Shown in pieces: positions 48,963-61,300 of a DNA stretch of 64,000 bases. Source of the DNA: Persicaria tinctoria (taxonomy: Eukaryota > Streptophyta > Magnoliopsida > Caryophyllales > Polygonaceae); assembly GCA_037127255.1 (NCBI GenBank), contig JBANSL010000002.1, positions 98,672,519-98,736,518 of the forward strand, read 5' to 3'. A program made the translations under genes and the position numbers. Each line of letters begins with the position of its first letter. The stretch's first letter is position 1. The notes under the pieces are model-generated. The model was given only the letters and a program-made list of their open reading frames with translations, did not search any database and was not told where the DNA came from.

Positions 48963-51900
48963 TAAAATACTAAAGCAGAGACCCCTGGAGCGACCTCACG
49001 GGCACGGAATTTTCTGGATTAAACGGGATTATTTTTTCCTGCGTGGCATTCTCTGGATTAAAGCGGTATTATATTTCTGGGCCACATCAATTAATAAACG
49101 AATATAGTTAGCTAAAAATTTATCTTTTTGCATAATATATTCAATATAACCTTATAACTTATATTTTAATTAGATTGTGTGATTGAGATAGTAAATGGGC
49201 GCTATTGAGTTGATCTAGTCCCATTTTTGGCAACTATGCAGAGTCAAGCTTAATGGCTATGAGAAAAGTCTATGACCATTTAACTACATAATATACTAAA
49301 ACAGAGAAGCGGCCTCGCGGGCACGGAATTTTCTGGATTAAACGGGATTATTTTTGCTTACGTGTCATATTCTGGATTAAACGGGATTATATTTCTGTCC
49401 CACATCAATTAATAGGTCAATATAGTTGGGTAGAAAACTTATCTTTTTTATATATATACTTTTTTAATTTCATCGTTACATATATTATTTATAAATAACG
49501 CATTACCATTTTCAAAGAAGATTTAATGTACGTGTGACTTAATAAATATAGTAGTAAATTGTTATCTTATCTTGGTTTGTTAAGTTTGATAACATTTTAT
49601 AACTTGAATGAAACTTTTTTTTTTTTTATCAAAATGGATTAAGATAGAATTAATTCTTAGCAACAATGAGAAAAGATCGATCTATATAATAATCATAGTT
49701 GATAAATTGGTTGAATCATCATACGCCAGTATATATCGGCCAAATCTATCTCATATAGTAAATATGAATTAATCGTTTAAAATGAGTGTTTAACATTTTC
49801 AACGTTAAGTATATATATCCATATCTTAGTTTGTTATATAATCTTATAAGACGTACATTTTTTTTTCAAATAAAATTTTAGAAAAGAAATATGTATAATC
49901 CTATAGTATAAAATATATATGTACCATACCGTAACATATTACGTTAACCTGCACCGTGTCGTTAACATTTTATTTATTGTAAATAAATTCATATGTAATT
50001 AAAAAAATAAATATTTTTTTGTAAATTATCTTTAACATGTTAAAATATAATATATATGCACACCATGCCGTTATGTTAGTTTACCTATATAATAGTCCTA
50101 TATAATATATCTATATAAAAATATATACCATGCCGTAAAATTATATATGTTCAATTATTTTAATTTTTACCGTCAAGTTTTGGTCAATATATCAAGAAAA
50201 CATGTGGACTACTTATAGATATATATTACTATAACGAAAATGTTGATAACATTGTCAATTCAAGATCAAACTTATATGAAATTATAGTGATAGAGATTTA
50301 TCGGTCAAAAATAAAAATTTAATTAATAAAATAAGAATTTTACCTCACAAAATCTCTCGAACGACATATAAAGTTACCGATTGCTTTTTTTTTTTTTAGT
50401 TTATTATATATTTTATAATTGATTGAAATGTTTTTTTAAGAGAATTCAAAAAGACTGCTTTAATATTCATGTAAAATATAATAAAAAAATAATTTAAATA
50501 TAATTGATATAAATTAATATAATTTATCTTTTTTGTTCAATGATCTATTCAATGTAATCTTAATTATCACCAATCTATACATCTATTACTCGCCCTAAAT
50601 ACATCATTATAATCGCACATTAAGAACATTTACCGATTAAATATTGTATAGAATTTAAACATAATAATAAACATAACTGGATAAAATTTTATATTGTGAC
50701 CTTTAATCATAATCTTAATTGAATAATTAATCGATCCCAATAACCTAAATTAATAATTTTTGAAACATGGTATAATTTTTTTTTAAAATAAATGAATTTT
50801 AATTTTCATTTATAAAATAATATTTTTGTAAACAATAAATATATTTTTAAAATAAATATATCACAAGGTTATATTCGAATGATCTAATACTCCCTCCTTT
50901 AATAAAAAAACCTCATATTGGTTTTAACACGTTTTTAAAAAAGCTAAAAATTGTATAATATATTAGTTTTTAAATACTTTCATACTTATCAATAATAAGT
51001 GTGTGTGTGTGTAAAATACTAAAGTAGAGGTCTGAAATGGCCTATTATGCGATTTCACATCCATGGAATTTTTTGGATTAAAATGGGATTATTTTTTCAT
51101 GTGTCAAATTCTGGATTAAAATGGTATTACCTTTTTTAGCCACATCATTTAATAAGTGTATATATATATAGTTAGGTAAAACACTTATATTTTTAGATCA
51201 AATAATCTATCAATTATAACCTTATATTTAGATTATATATAGTAGAGTCTTATTTTAAAATAAGACTTTGTTTACTTTCGCAATTTAATAATAAAAAAAT
51301 AAACATGGATAATTAATATAATAAAATATAATTTATTGAACAACTTACTACGTATTTTGGAACTTATTAGGAGTTAATATGGGTACATACTACATAATTT
51401 ATCATTGTATTAAACTATATATTAATATTTGTAAACAAGACCGTAGTTAGGCAATTGCAAGAATAAAGCATATATTCAAGATACCTTAGATAGTTTATCT
51501 ATCATTAAAAAAAATTATATCTTTTTTAATTTAAAGAAAATAAATTGATCAATCACATTATGAAGAAATATGTGGTAGCAGGTTCAAATAACACATATAA
51601 CTATTAGAGGAAATTGTAGCAACTAGCCCTTGATTCGAAAATCTTTGCTGAAATAGCAGTTTTTAATCAATATATATGCTATAAAATTCACGGTAAAAAA
51701 TTAGACTGTAAAATTTTCACTTCAGAAAATATCACTTAAACTCATAACTCATATTAGAATGATTTTATTTTTATGAATTATAAAGTAAGCCTTATTAGTT
51801 AATTAATAAATTAATCATATATGATCAATCACCAATCTAATTTCTGATAAAAATATATATTATCCATTGAAAACAATAAGATTAAATTTGAATAATATTT

Positions 51901-52046
51901 TATCCAATTTTATGTTAACTTTTATAGTAACAATCTAAATTTAATATTAATATCGTTTAAAAAGAATAGTAAAAAAAATAACATACGAGAATATAATAGT
52001 AAAAAAAATTAACATGCCGTGCAAGAGCACGGGTAACCTATACTAG
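48955..52046 (+). mobile_element. Helitron (first unit of a tail-to-head cluster)
   Basis: The head, merging into the TCTA microsatellite, reads TATAAAATACTAAAGCAGAG then GGCACGGAATTTTCTGGATT. The tail is a perfect stem CCGTGC/GCACGG (52017-52032), a 10-nt spacer and CTAG at 52043-52046, then T. Two further head-like copies lie inside at about 49287 and 51010, so the unit may contain nested shorter Helitrons. The interior is AT-rich and without coding capacity. Confidence 0.72.
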
Positions 52047-55000
52047 TAAAATACTAAAACAGAGACCGCTGGAGCGACCTCGCTGTCACGGAATTTTCTG
52101 GATTAAACGAGATTATTTTTGCTTAGGTGGCATTTTCTGGATTAAGTGGTATTATATTTCTGTGCCACATCAATTAATAATCCAATATAGTTAGGGAAAA
52201 AACTTATCTTTTTAGATCAATAATTCATTCAATATAACCTTATATTTTAATTAAATAAATATATATTACACGTAATATAGTTATGGTTGAAAACATATCT
52301 AATCTATCTAAACAAATATAATAATATATATAAAAAAACCGATCCAAGTTTTTGACCAATTTTTTCTTCCAATTAGTTTATAACCACGGGGAGTGGATCA
52401 TTTTTGGCATAGTATTTTAATGTAGTATTGTTATATTAATTAATTAAAATATATCAAATAAGGTAATATAAATTTACGCTATATATCATATGATGAGATG
52501 TAAATTTACGCTATATATTTGCGCGGGTTGAAATATAAATTTACGCTATATAAATTTTTGTAGTTATAATTCATCTCATCGTAATTTGAATATATTTGTC
52601 AAATTAAATCTTTGTCAAATATTCTATCTTTTTAGATGAAATTGAATATATTTGTATAAATATTCAACCTTATATTTTAATTAGGTAGAAAATCTATCCT
52701 TTTTAGATGAAATTGAATATATATTTGTATAAAATTCAACCTTATATCTTACATAGTTGGAAAATTTTATCCTTTTTAGATGAAATTGAATATATTTGTA
52801 TAGATATATATCTCATAAGATTTTATATTGAATAGATAATTAATTAATGGTTTAAGATAGAATATTATATTTCCTATATATATAGTTTAATCTACGAGTC
52901 ATCACCAAACACGAAACCTTCTACATCATTAGTCGGTTCAACAACTTTCGATAGTTGCAAATCAAGATTTGCCGCTTCAAGAGGTTTAGTTTTGACTTTA
53001 TTCGTCATATGTAGATCCTACTACGTGTATGCAATATCTTTATGTTCCTAAAATAAGGTTCTTAAAATAGCTTTATTCATAATATGTAGATTAATTTGTC
53101 GCTTTAAGAGGTATATATATATATATCCCTAAAATAGATTTATATTCATATATTTATCAATTTTCCGGTTGTAATGACGAATGTATACCATAAGGTTGAT
53201 GAAATTAATACAGACAGAAGTGATTGGGTCATTAAAGTTCGTGTGATACGGTCATACGGTTGTGAACCGTGAAGAAGAAGAAAACGAAGAAAGAAGACAT
53301 AGGAATGTTTCTCTGAGATGAGGAGGTAAGCTCTTATATTAATTACACCTTATTTTAATTTAAGATAATTGATGCGGTTTTGATTAAAGTATTAATTTTT
53401 CCTTCTCTGAATTATACATGCAGGATTAATCAAAGGTTGGTCTTTTAAATTGTATAATGTATTTGGTATATTTTTTTTTTTCTAACCAATGTGTTCGACA
53501 TTATTTATGTATATATAATATTTTTTTTTATTAAACTAGCAACGTATTGGTTAATTACATAAAATTTTATCGTTAATATTTTATTATACTTACTATATAA
53601 ATGTTTAACATGTTGCTTTGGGCATAAGTACGTGACAATCTATAATATTAGGTAAACATTTTATCTTTTTAGATGAAATTGAATATATTTGTATAAATAT
53701 TTAACCTTATATTTTAATTAGTTAGAAAATTTATTCCTTTTAGATGAAATTGAATATGTTTGTATAAATATTCAACATTATATCTTAATTAGGTAGAAAA
53801 CTTATTTTTTTAGATAAATCTATCTAATATTATTCCCACCCACGCAATATTAGTTCGCAACGTACATAATTAGAATGAATGTCTAAATAATAAAGACATT
53901 CAAGTTTACATCAATTTATTTTTTTTAGCCACGTTAATTGATAATCTAATAGAATATTTTAATATAATTAATATAATAAAATATAATTTAATAAAATATA
54001 ATATAATATCTTTTTGGGCCACATCAATTAATAGTCAATATAGTTGGGTAAAAAATTTATCTTTCTAGATCAAATAATATATGCAATATAACATTTATAT
54101 CTTAATTAGTTTTTTTTTTCAAATAAAATTTTCTGGATTAAACTGGATTAGTTTTTTTTTTTCAATTAATAGGTCAATATAGTTGGGTAAAATATATATG
54201 TACCAATTCTGATATTAATGACCTTATATTTTATTCTTTTTTTTATTCACAACTCTTCTTTTTCCCTCTTTTAATTTTACTAATTTTTCCAATTATGATA
54301 TTAATGACCTTATATTTTATTCTTTTTTATTCACAACATAAGCTTTTTTTAACTAAAAAACCATAAGATTATGAAAGTAAAAAAAAAAAAGAACATGAAA
54401 AATGTACATTTCTATGATCAGTTGATCACCGCAATTCCATCTCAAATTCACACCACATTGGCTCCAATGCAAAAATATTGTTTTTTATATTGATTCGAAA
54501 TGAAGACAAAAATATGATCACCGCAAAAATGTAATACGGAGTACTAATTTATTGAGACAAGGGCACAAACGAAAAAATAAAAGAAACGGAGTATATAAAT
54601 CTATCTATTATTCTTGTAATCACTTTTTTTTTCTCCCAATAACCAATAAAACATGGCAATGTGTGGTAAAAGATAAGGTTTTACCATTTAATCAAGATAA
54701 ACTAACACCAATAACTTTATCGTGATATTCTAAAAAAATGACTAATTTAAATATTCTATCTTGAAATCAATTAGTCCGTAGGATGACATGTAGAATTTGA
54801 TATATATCTTCGATCAAATAGAGGTGATAATTTAGGCATAAATCTTATGATATATTAAATTCACCATAAAATCAATTAGTCCGTATCATCGTATGCAGGA
54901 TTTGATATGAAGATAAAAAATTTAGGCGTATTTTAAACGTAATGTTTGTGTATCATAATAGAATATCAAACTAACATTACGCCTAAATCTATATAAAAAA

Positions 55001-55278
55001 ATATTATGGTGGATTTTCTTAGAACTTGATATCTTGAATAAATAATGGAAAATATATTTATTGGAATAGATTAACATTTTATACACATACGTGATACGTA
55101 GAAAATATGTTGTATATTCATCTAAGCTAAACTTACTCTTAATTTAGTTTATTGTTATTAAAAGATCCAAAAATTTTAACAAAACTATTATAACCTTCAA
55201 ATTTCAGAAAAAATATATTAATTAAACATCATTTTGTTTATTAAAGAAACCGCACAACGGGCGGGTACCGAATACTAG
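52047..55278 (+). mobile_element. Helitron (second unit), head fused to the preceding tail
   Basis: Immediately after CTAG at 52046 comes TAAAATACTAAAACAGAG, then CGACCTCGCTGTCACGGAAT, the same head as at 48967. The tail at about 55245-55278 has a degenerate GC stem (CCGCACAACGGGCGGG), a spacer and CTAG at 55275-55278, then T. The AT-rich interior shows several copies of TTTTTAGATGAAATTGAATA (about 52632, 52693, 52773, 53668, 53740). No coding capacity. Confidence 0.7.
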
Positions 55279-55310
55279 TAAAATACTAAAACAGAGGCCG
55301 CTGGAGCGAC
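55279..55310 (+). mobile_element. Third Helitron head, cut by the LTR element
   Basis: TAAAATACTAAAACAGAGG then CCGCTGGAGCGAC follows the second tail directly. The next expected bases (CTCGC...) are replaced by the LTR start at 55311. The remainder of this head should reappear beyond the right edge of the LTR element, outside the window. Confidence 0.75.
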
Positions 55311-58300
55311 TGTAACGGCCCAGAATTATAATTTCTGGGTTACGTTTCAAGGGATAAAACCCCTTGTTCGGATCTTGCAATCCAGGTACGGGTCGAGGTT
55401 TCAAACTCATTTTAAGATTTGTAGAAAGAGGGATTTCAAACCCTAAACACCTCGAAGGGCCGTTGGGTACCCTTAACCTGTCCTGGGGACTAACTCGCAA
55501 AATTCATTTCACACGGAAGCAAGACGGAAGCAAAATAAGGATACAAGTGCCACGGCAGAGCCGGGTCAAAACAGAGTCAAAAGTATAAATCCAAAACAGT
55601 ATAATCAGAGTCTAGTGAAGTCTATAACTCCAGCGCTCACTCTCCGCCGACAAAATGACCCGCGCAATAAGCAAACAGCACCGATAGGATGAACATAAAT
55701 AATTCCTAAAAAAATTGATTTGGAGCGGGATCAGATCGATGCCCACTTAACTCTGCATCCCAACCATAAGCACACATATACGCTATACCTAATAAAGATG
55801 CTCTAATGCAGTACGAAATTCAAACACACTAGCATGCTCCTAGTTCATAATATTGTGCAGAAATACTGTAAAGGGCCCAAGACAATGCCAAGTGGCATAT
55901 CCCTCTCCTACCTCCACCCCTTCCGACAGGCGGAGACTGGCCAGCTCGTGAATGCATTCATTCATAATTGGGGGGGGCACGCATGCCTAACCCGCTCCAC
56001 AATAAAGCCCGCAGGCATATCATAATATAAGGAAGTACTCGATTGACTCAGGGTACCCGATGAGGCTGGGCTACCCTATGACCCTAGCAAAGACTCTAGG
56101 ACTATCACAGATAACGGCCGTTCTGTTTACATACACATAGAGAAAGAGAATGCTCAACGATCAATGCAACCTAGCATGGTACTACATGGCATGCTGATCA
56201 TGAATGCAACACCTAGTATATCATGCACCTATAGCAGGGAATAGCTCTATTCAATCTGAGTAAGCTCCGAAGAGACTTACCTGAAGATGCAGAACAGCAA
56301 GATAACACAAGCAAGGGCCCATATGCAAGTCCAAAGCAATCCAAAAGCAATACACACCTATCATCAAGCCATTTTCATAAGCTAACGGGCTAACGTTCAT
56401 ATACACAGAACCCAAGTTTCCAACATTCTCAAAACCAATCGATAGTAAAACCATTTTCCAAAACATTTCCGATACGATCAACATCAACCAAAATCATTCA
56501 CTCCCGATCAACCTTATTGATAAAATCGTATCAACCATATTTTCCAAACTTCTAAATCTCAAATTAAGTCAACTCGTTTTCAAAACAATTTCTCAAATTC
56601 TCTCTGGTCAAAATCCATTAATAAAATATTATCCTTCAAATCCACTTACTATTATTATTTTATCAAACAACTCCGACAAGGTTAGATCATTTCCAAAAAT
56701 CCTCTTCTTAATTTCTATTAAATTCTTTTCCAAATTCCCTTTTTAAAACTCAAGTCTAATATTATAGTTCAATTCTCCACAATAATAATATTTAATATAG
56801 AATATTTCATTTATTATTTATAGAACCCAACTCTCAATTAAAATTACCAAATCCCACCCTTTATTTATAACCTTCAAAATCGAATCCCCACTTGTAAAGA
56901 CAGGCCTAATATCCCTTAAATTTTCGGATCCAATCAAGCCCAACCCATTTCTCTTTTAAAGTGAACCGGATTGTTCTTTAAAAAAAAAAGAAAACCGAAC
57001 CGGAACAAAATAAAACAAACCCCGCTGAACCCGTCTCCTTCCCCAAATCCAGATCTGAATACAAAGGTGCCGAACGACGCCGACGGAGAACGGAAGGAAA
57101 AGAAGGAGGAGCTCGGCCTGCCGGCGACCTCGATTGCCCAGACCCGTCTATTCGACACTGAAGGAAAACACGCGCGGAAGGAGAGGAGAGGAGAGTGCTC
57201 ACCAAGGGGGGGTCTTTGGCTCGCCGGGAATTGTCGTCGGGCTCGATTGAGCTTCGTTGGAGGCGGAATCCAAATCCTAGGGGCATGAAGAGAGTACAGG
57301 GGGGTTAAGGTTCAAGCTTTTCACGGTTTCGACTCGGAACAGAAGATCGAGAACTCACCGATCGAACTGAAGAAACAGAGGAGGAGACTCGGCGGCGGCG
57401 GCTTCGTCGGGGCTCCGGAGCTGCTCGGCTCGCCCGGAAGGTTGGGGAGCTTCTGGCTGCTGCTCGACGGAGGCTCCGGGGGGGGGGGGGTCCACTGCGC
57501 TCTTGCTTCTGCTCGTCGAGAGGAAGAGGGAAGAACAAGGTGAAAAGGGGAGGATTGGGTTTGGCTCGGCGCCGGCGGTTCCCTGGCGGTGGATCCCTTG
57601 GTTGCTGCCGACTGGTGCTCGGGAAACAGAGTGCAGAGCGGTGTGTGTTTGTCCAGATTCAAAGAAAGTGCAAGGAAGGGATAAGTTATGCAAGCTGTAG
57701 CCTGTGGATTTTGTAAAATCAAAATGAGGAGGGGGAAAGTCTGATTTCTGGACAGGCTGCAAGGTGCAAGCCTGCAAGATGAAAGCAACAAAGCAAAGGG
57801 GCGGGGATCTCCTGAATCCACAACAATAGCTGTGTTGCCCGAAATGGGGTAGGCAGGGCCTGGGAAAAAAAAGGGAGATGGAGTATAGGATAGAATTTTA
57901 CCCAAATAAGAGGGATGAGTTGGAATGGATAAGAATGGGAGAAGGTGACGGAATTGGGGTCCCGAGTCGGGAATGTGAATTTCCGACAATTGATATTTTA
58001 AATCCCGCTCTCTCGATCTTATTCCGACTCGATCAAAATAACGCTTCAAAATTCCAAAGATGTCGACATCCCAAAGTTTATTTCAAATCCCAAGGTAAAA
58101 TGACGGAATTGTCCCTCAAAGTTCAAAATTAGGCCGGAATCCGCTTAAAGGATTTCAATTTCGATTTAGGAAATTATGGACGAGTTTTTTTCTGGAAATA
58201 TCCGAATTTTTGCTTTATTTTATCTTATTATTATTATTATTATTATTATTATTTTCGACTTAAATCCATTTATTATTATTTGTTGAAATTTATTATTAAA

Positions 58301-58321
58301 AAAAAAATCCGGGCCTTTACA
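55311..58321 (-). repeat. 3' LTR (3011 bp) of the LARD-type element
   Basis: TG...CA with inverted ends. The left end folds: GTAA, then CCCAGAA, loop TTATAAT, TTCTGGG, TTAC (55312-55346). It contains a GC-rich block (about 57000-57700) with a 13-nt G run (57478-57490) and a (TTA)n tract. Open frames of up to 242 residues on the minus strand here come from the GC-rich composition and match no family. Confidence 0.88.
58225..58252. repeat. (TTA)n microsatellite in the LTR
   Basis: About nine TTA units close to the U3 end of the LTR. Useful as a length-variable marker. Confidence 0.9.
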
Positions 58322-61300
58322 TCATCCACCTCTAAAAACAAGTCTCGTCCCCGAGACTAAAACCAAAATAAAGTAGGGGATGAAGTTTGAAATTGATGAG
58401 TTCTAGGACCATGTCCAAGAATCTTGTAATCATCTCGGTTGCGTCTTCCGGGATTCTCACAATATTCTAGTCACGGTCGTGACATCTCCAATTGGCCTTG
58501 ACAAGTATGCGATAAGCGCCCCTATCACATACTCACTTCGACTTTTCGGAAGTACCACAACTCTCTACAATATCATCACTAGGTCTTAGCAAACACCCTA
58601 CAAGCACCCTCATAAAATGCTTGTATCCACTTCGTGAAGTATCATAGAGTTGCCCGGGTTTGAAAAGTTTCTAAAGGGATTCCATAATTGAAAATAAAGA
58701 TTAACCTCAAAATCGTTTGAAATTCTCGGTATCGTTCATTCTTTACAGTCAAAGTCGGTCCTTTTATCAAAATCGTTCAAAATCTTCAAATAAGACGCCT
58801 AATCAAGCACTTTGCACCAAAACAAGTCAAATCCCTTTAACTCAAGATTTCGTCAAAAATCTCCCAAAACAAAATCAGTTTCCCGCATATCAATCAATCA
58901 CATTCAGAAATCAGGAGGTGGAATCATCCACGTCTAAGGGCTAATCCCATATCCTCTTCCTAGTTTCCAGAATCAAATCAATCTATCAGTCTCAATTCAA
59001 GCAAGCTTCACAAGCTATAAGAATGCATAACCAATAACCAATCGATCATCAACGAGTACATCATATAACAAGTCTCAAACATATGCCAGCACACTTCCAC
59101 AAGATCACATCAACGTCTCTACCACTTACTAAAGATCATAATACACATCTCAACAATATGCCAAAATCATAACACATGGCTCGATATCACACCAAAAGTC
59201 ATAAAGGATATCTCATTATCGCATATCATCATCGCAATCATAGTAGGGTCAGTCACATCAAGGGATATCATTTAACCCATAGATTCACATAGTCATCCTA
59301 TCCAACTTCTATCCAGCATTAGCATAACATTCTTATCACGTCAATCATTGGTACTTGCAAGGTTAACCATAGCGAAATTCCATCATAAGTCAACGGAACA
59401 AAGCTTCTTATCAACACATCAATACAGTCAAGGTCATGCTATTAAGATTCTATAAAAAGGGAAGATCAAGAAGCATATCACTATCAAAATGTCAACATGC
59501 TCTCTAGAAATCATCTTAACTCATCACAATGTCATATACGATCATTTAGTAATCAGGCACCATTATCTCATATATATACAAATCATATTCACATTCCAAG
59601 TCATACCCATCATTTAACATATCAATAGTCATGCTTGTCAACCATATAATACAACATCATGTTTACTAACACATAATATAACATCATGTTTTCACCCCAT
59701 AACATAACATCACACTTTCACATAATAACACATCATTATCTCGTATATCATATCACAACACATCCTAACATGCTTCTAAAACAACATAGCAGAGCATCGA
59801 TATATCATGATAACTTTTTTTTTTTTTTTTTTTTTTCACTGCCAACTAGATTTCAATATTGCACAACAACGTGTAATATCATTCTGTATCAGATTCATCA
59901 TGGTTGCTATCTAGCATCATGCCAGCAAATATAAATAAATCACATAATCAAGAAAATCCTCACGTCATGCCAGTCAAAACAAAACAGAATCCCCACTCGC
60001 CCATCTCCACTCTCAAGCCAAGACTAATCATCTTCTAGGCTCGCTAACGTCAACTCCAACAAAAATTCTCCGGAGAAATCCCAATTCATCTCGATGCTCA
60101 AATCTTACCCCTCCTTCCGTCAATCAATACCACACCATCCACCTCTAAGAACCCAACTCCTATCTCTAACTGCACACCCGAGTACCCTCTCGTTCTATGT
60201 TCTCAATGCTCTCAAAAGTCATTTCTTACACTTCTGTTACTACCCAAGACATCACAAGCATCACCCAAAAGCTCATCGGAAACCACCAAGTATTGTCTCG
60301 TGTACATCCCAAAACTCACTTACTCTTACCTTAGTCAACATCCCTCTCTCGCGACTTACCTCATAATATCATCGCTCATCCTAACCGCTTAAATTCTTTC
60401 ACCACTCTACCAAATGACCTCACCCACAGGTTTAAAGAAAAAGGAATCATGGAAATCATCGAACATAAGGTCTACATCATATCAATTTGCATTTATAACA
60501 TACATCATGGGTTCAACAAGCCTTAATTTTTACCATCATGCTCAAAATTATAGCAAAACACCATATATGAACCTAGTCAATTCAACTTAGCAATTTTCAT
60601 CATAACCTTATCAGATCACAATTCAGGCTTATCAGCATTTACAGTTCACATTTTACAAGCAAATGAATTCATATCATGCTTAGCAACTTAGAGTAGCAAC
60701 ACGTCAAGACATCATGGTACATGAGATCTATAAGTCATCACATCATATCATCATAGACAACAGACAATCGGGCAATAGTCATCATCAAGTCAGCACGTCA
60801 ACACGTAAATCTCATCACTAGGGCAATGCAATATCATCTTCAATAAATTCAAAAGGGTTAGCAATTCGAACGGAGAACACTCCCGCTTGCAATTCATATC
60901 GTACTTAGTATTCGCAATTCTCGATGCGTGCTCGTTCCGTCGACATCATTGATCCTGAGGCCCGTGGGTTATGGGCCCACGCTTCCGCCACACAGCTCTA
61001 TCGTTATCCAACTTCCTTTCTCTTCCATGTGTGGTCGCTCGTTCAATGTATCGCGTAGGAGTTCAAGTTAGCGGAGATAGGGGAGTGACAAGATAAGACA
61101 ACCCAAATTCCTTTCGGGTACAAACACGTACCACGACTAAAGACGACAATACTAGAGGCAAGACTCTGACCCGAGAATAGCAACGACGCCCTTATGAAAG
61201 TCTATTAGGTCATAATCGCGACAAGCAAACATGAATTCACCATGGAACACATCCGTCACATTAATCCACACTAACATGTACCTATCTAAGGAAGAACAGC

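Noticed and set aside
55222..55500. ORFs repeated at 55222-55500 and 63418-63699 (and plus-strand partners)
   Set aside because: They recur only because both LTR copies are present; no protein family.
57321..58049. 242-residue minus-strand ORF in the LTR
   Set aside because: Lies wholly in a GC-rich, proline/serine-coding LTR segment, matches no family, overlaps other long frames in both strands, and has no splice or domain evidence.
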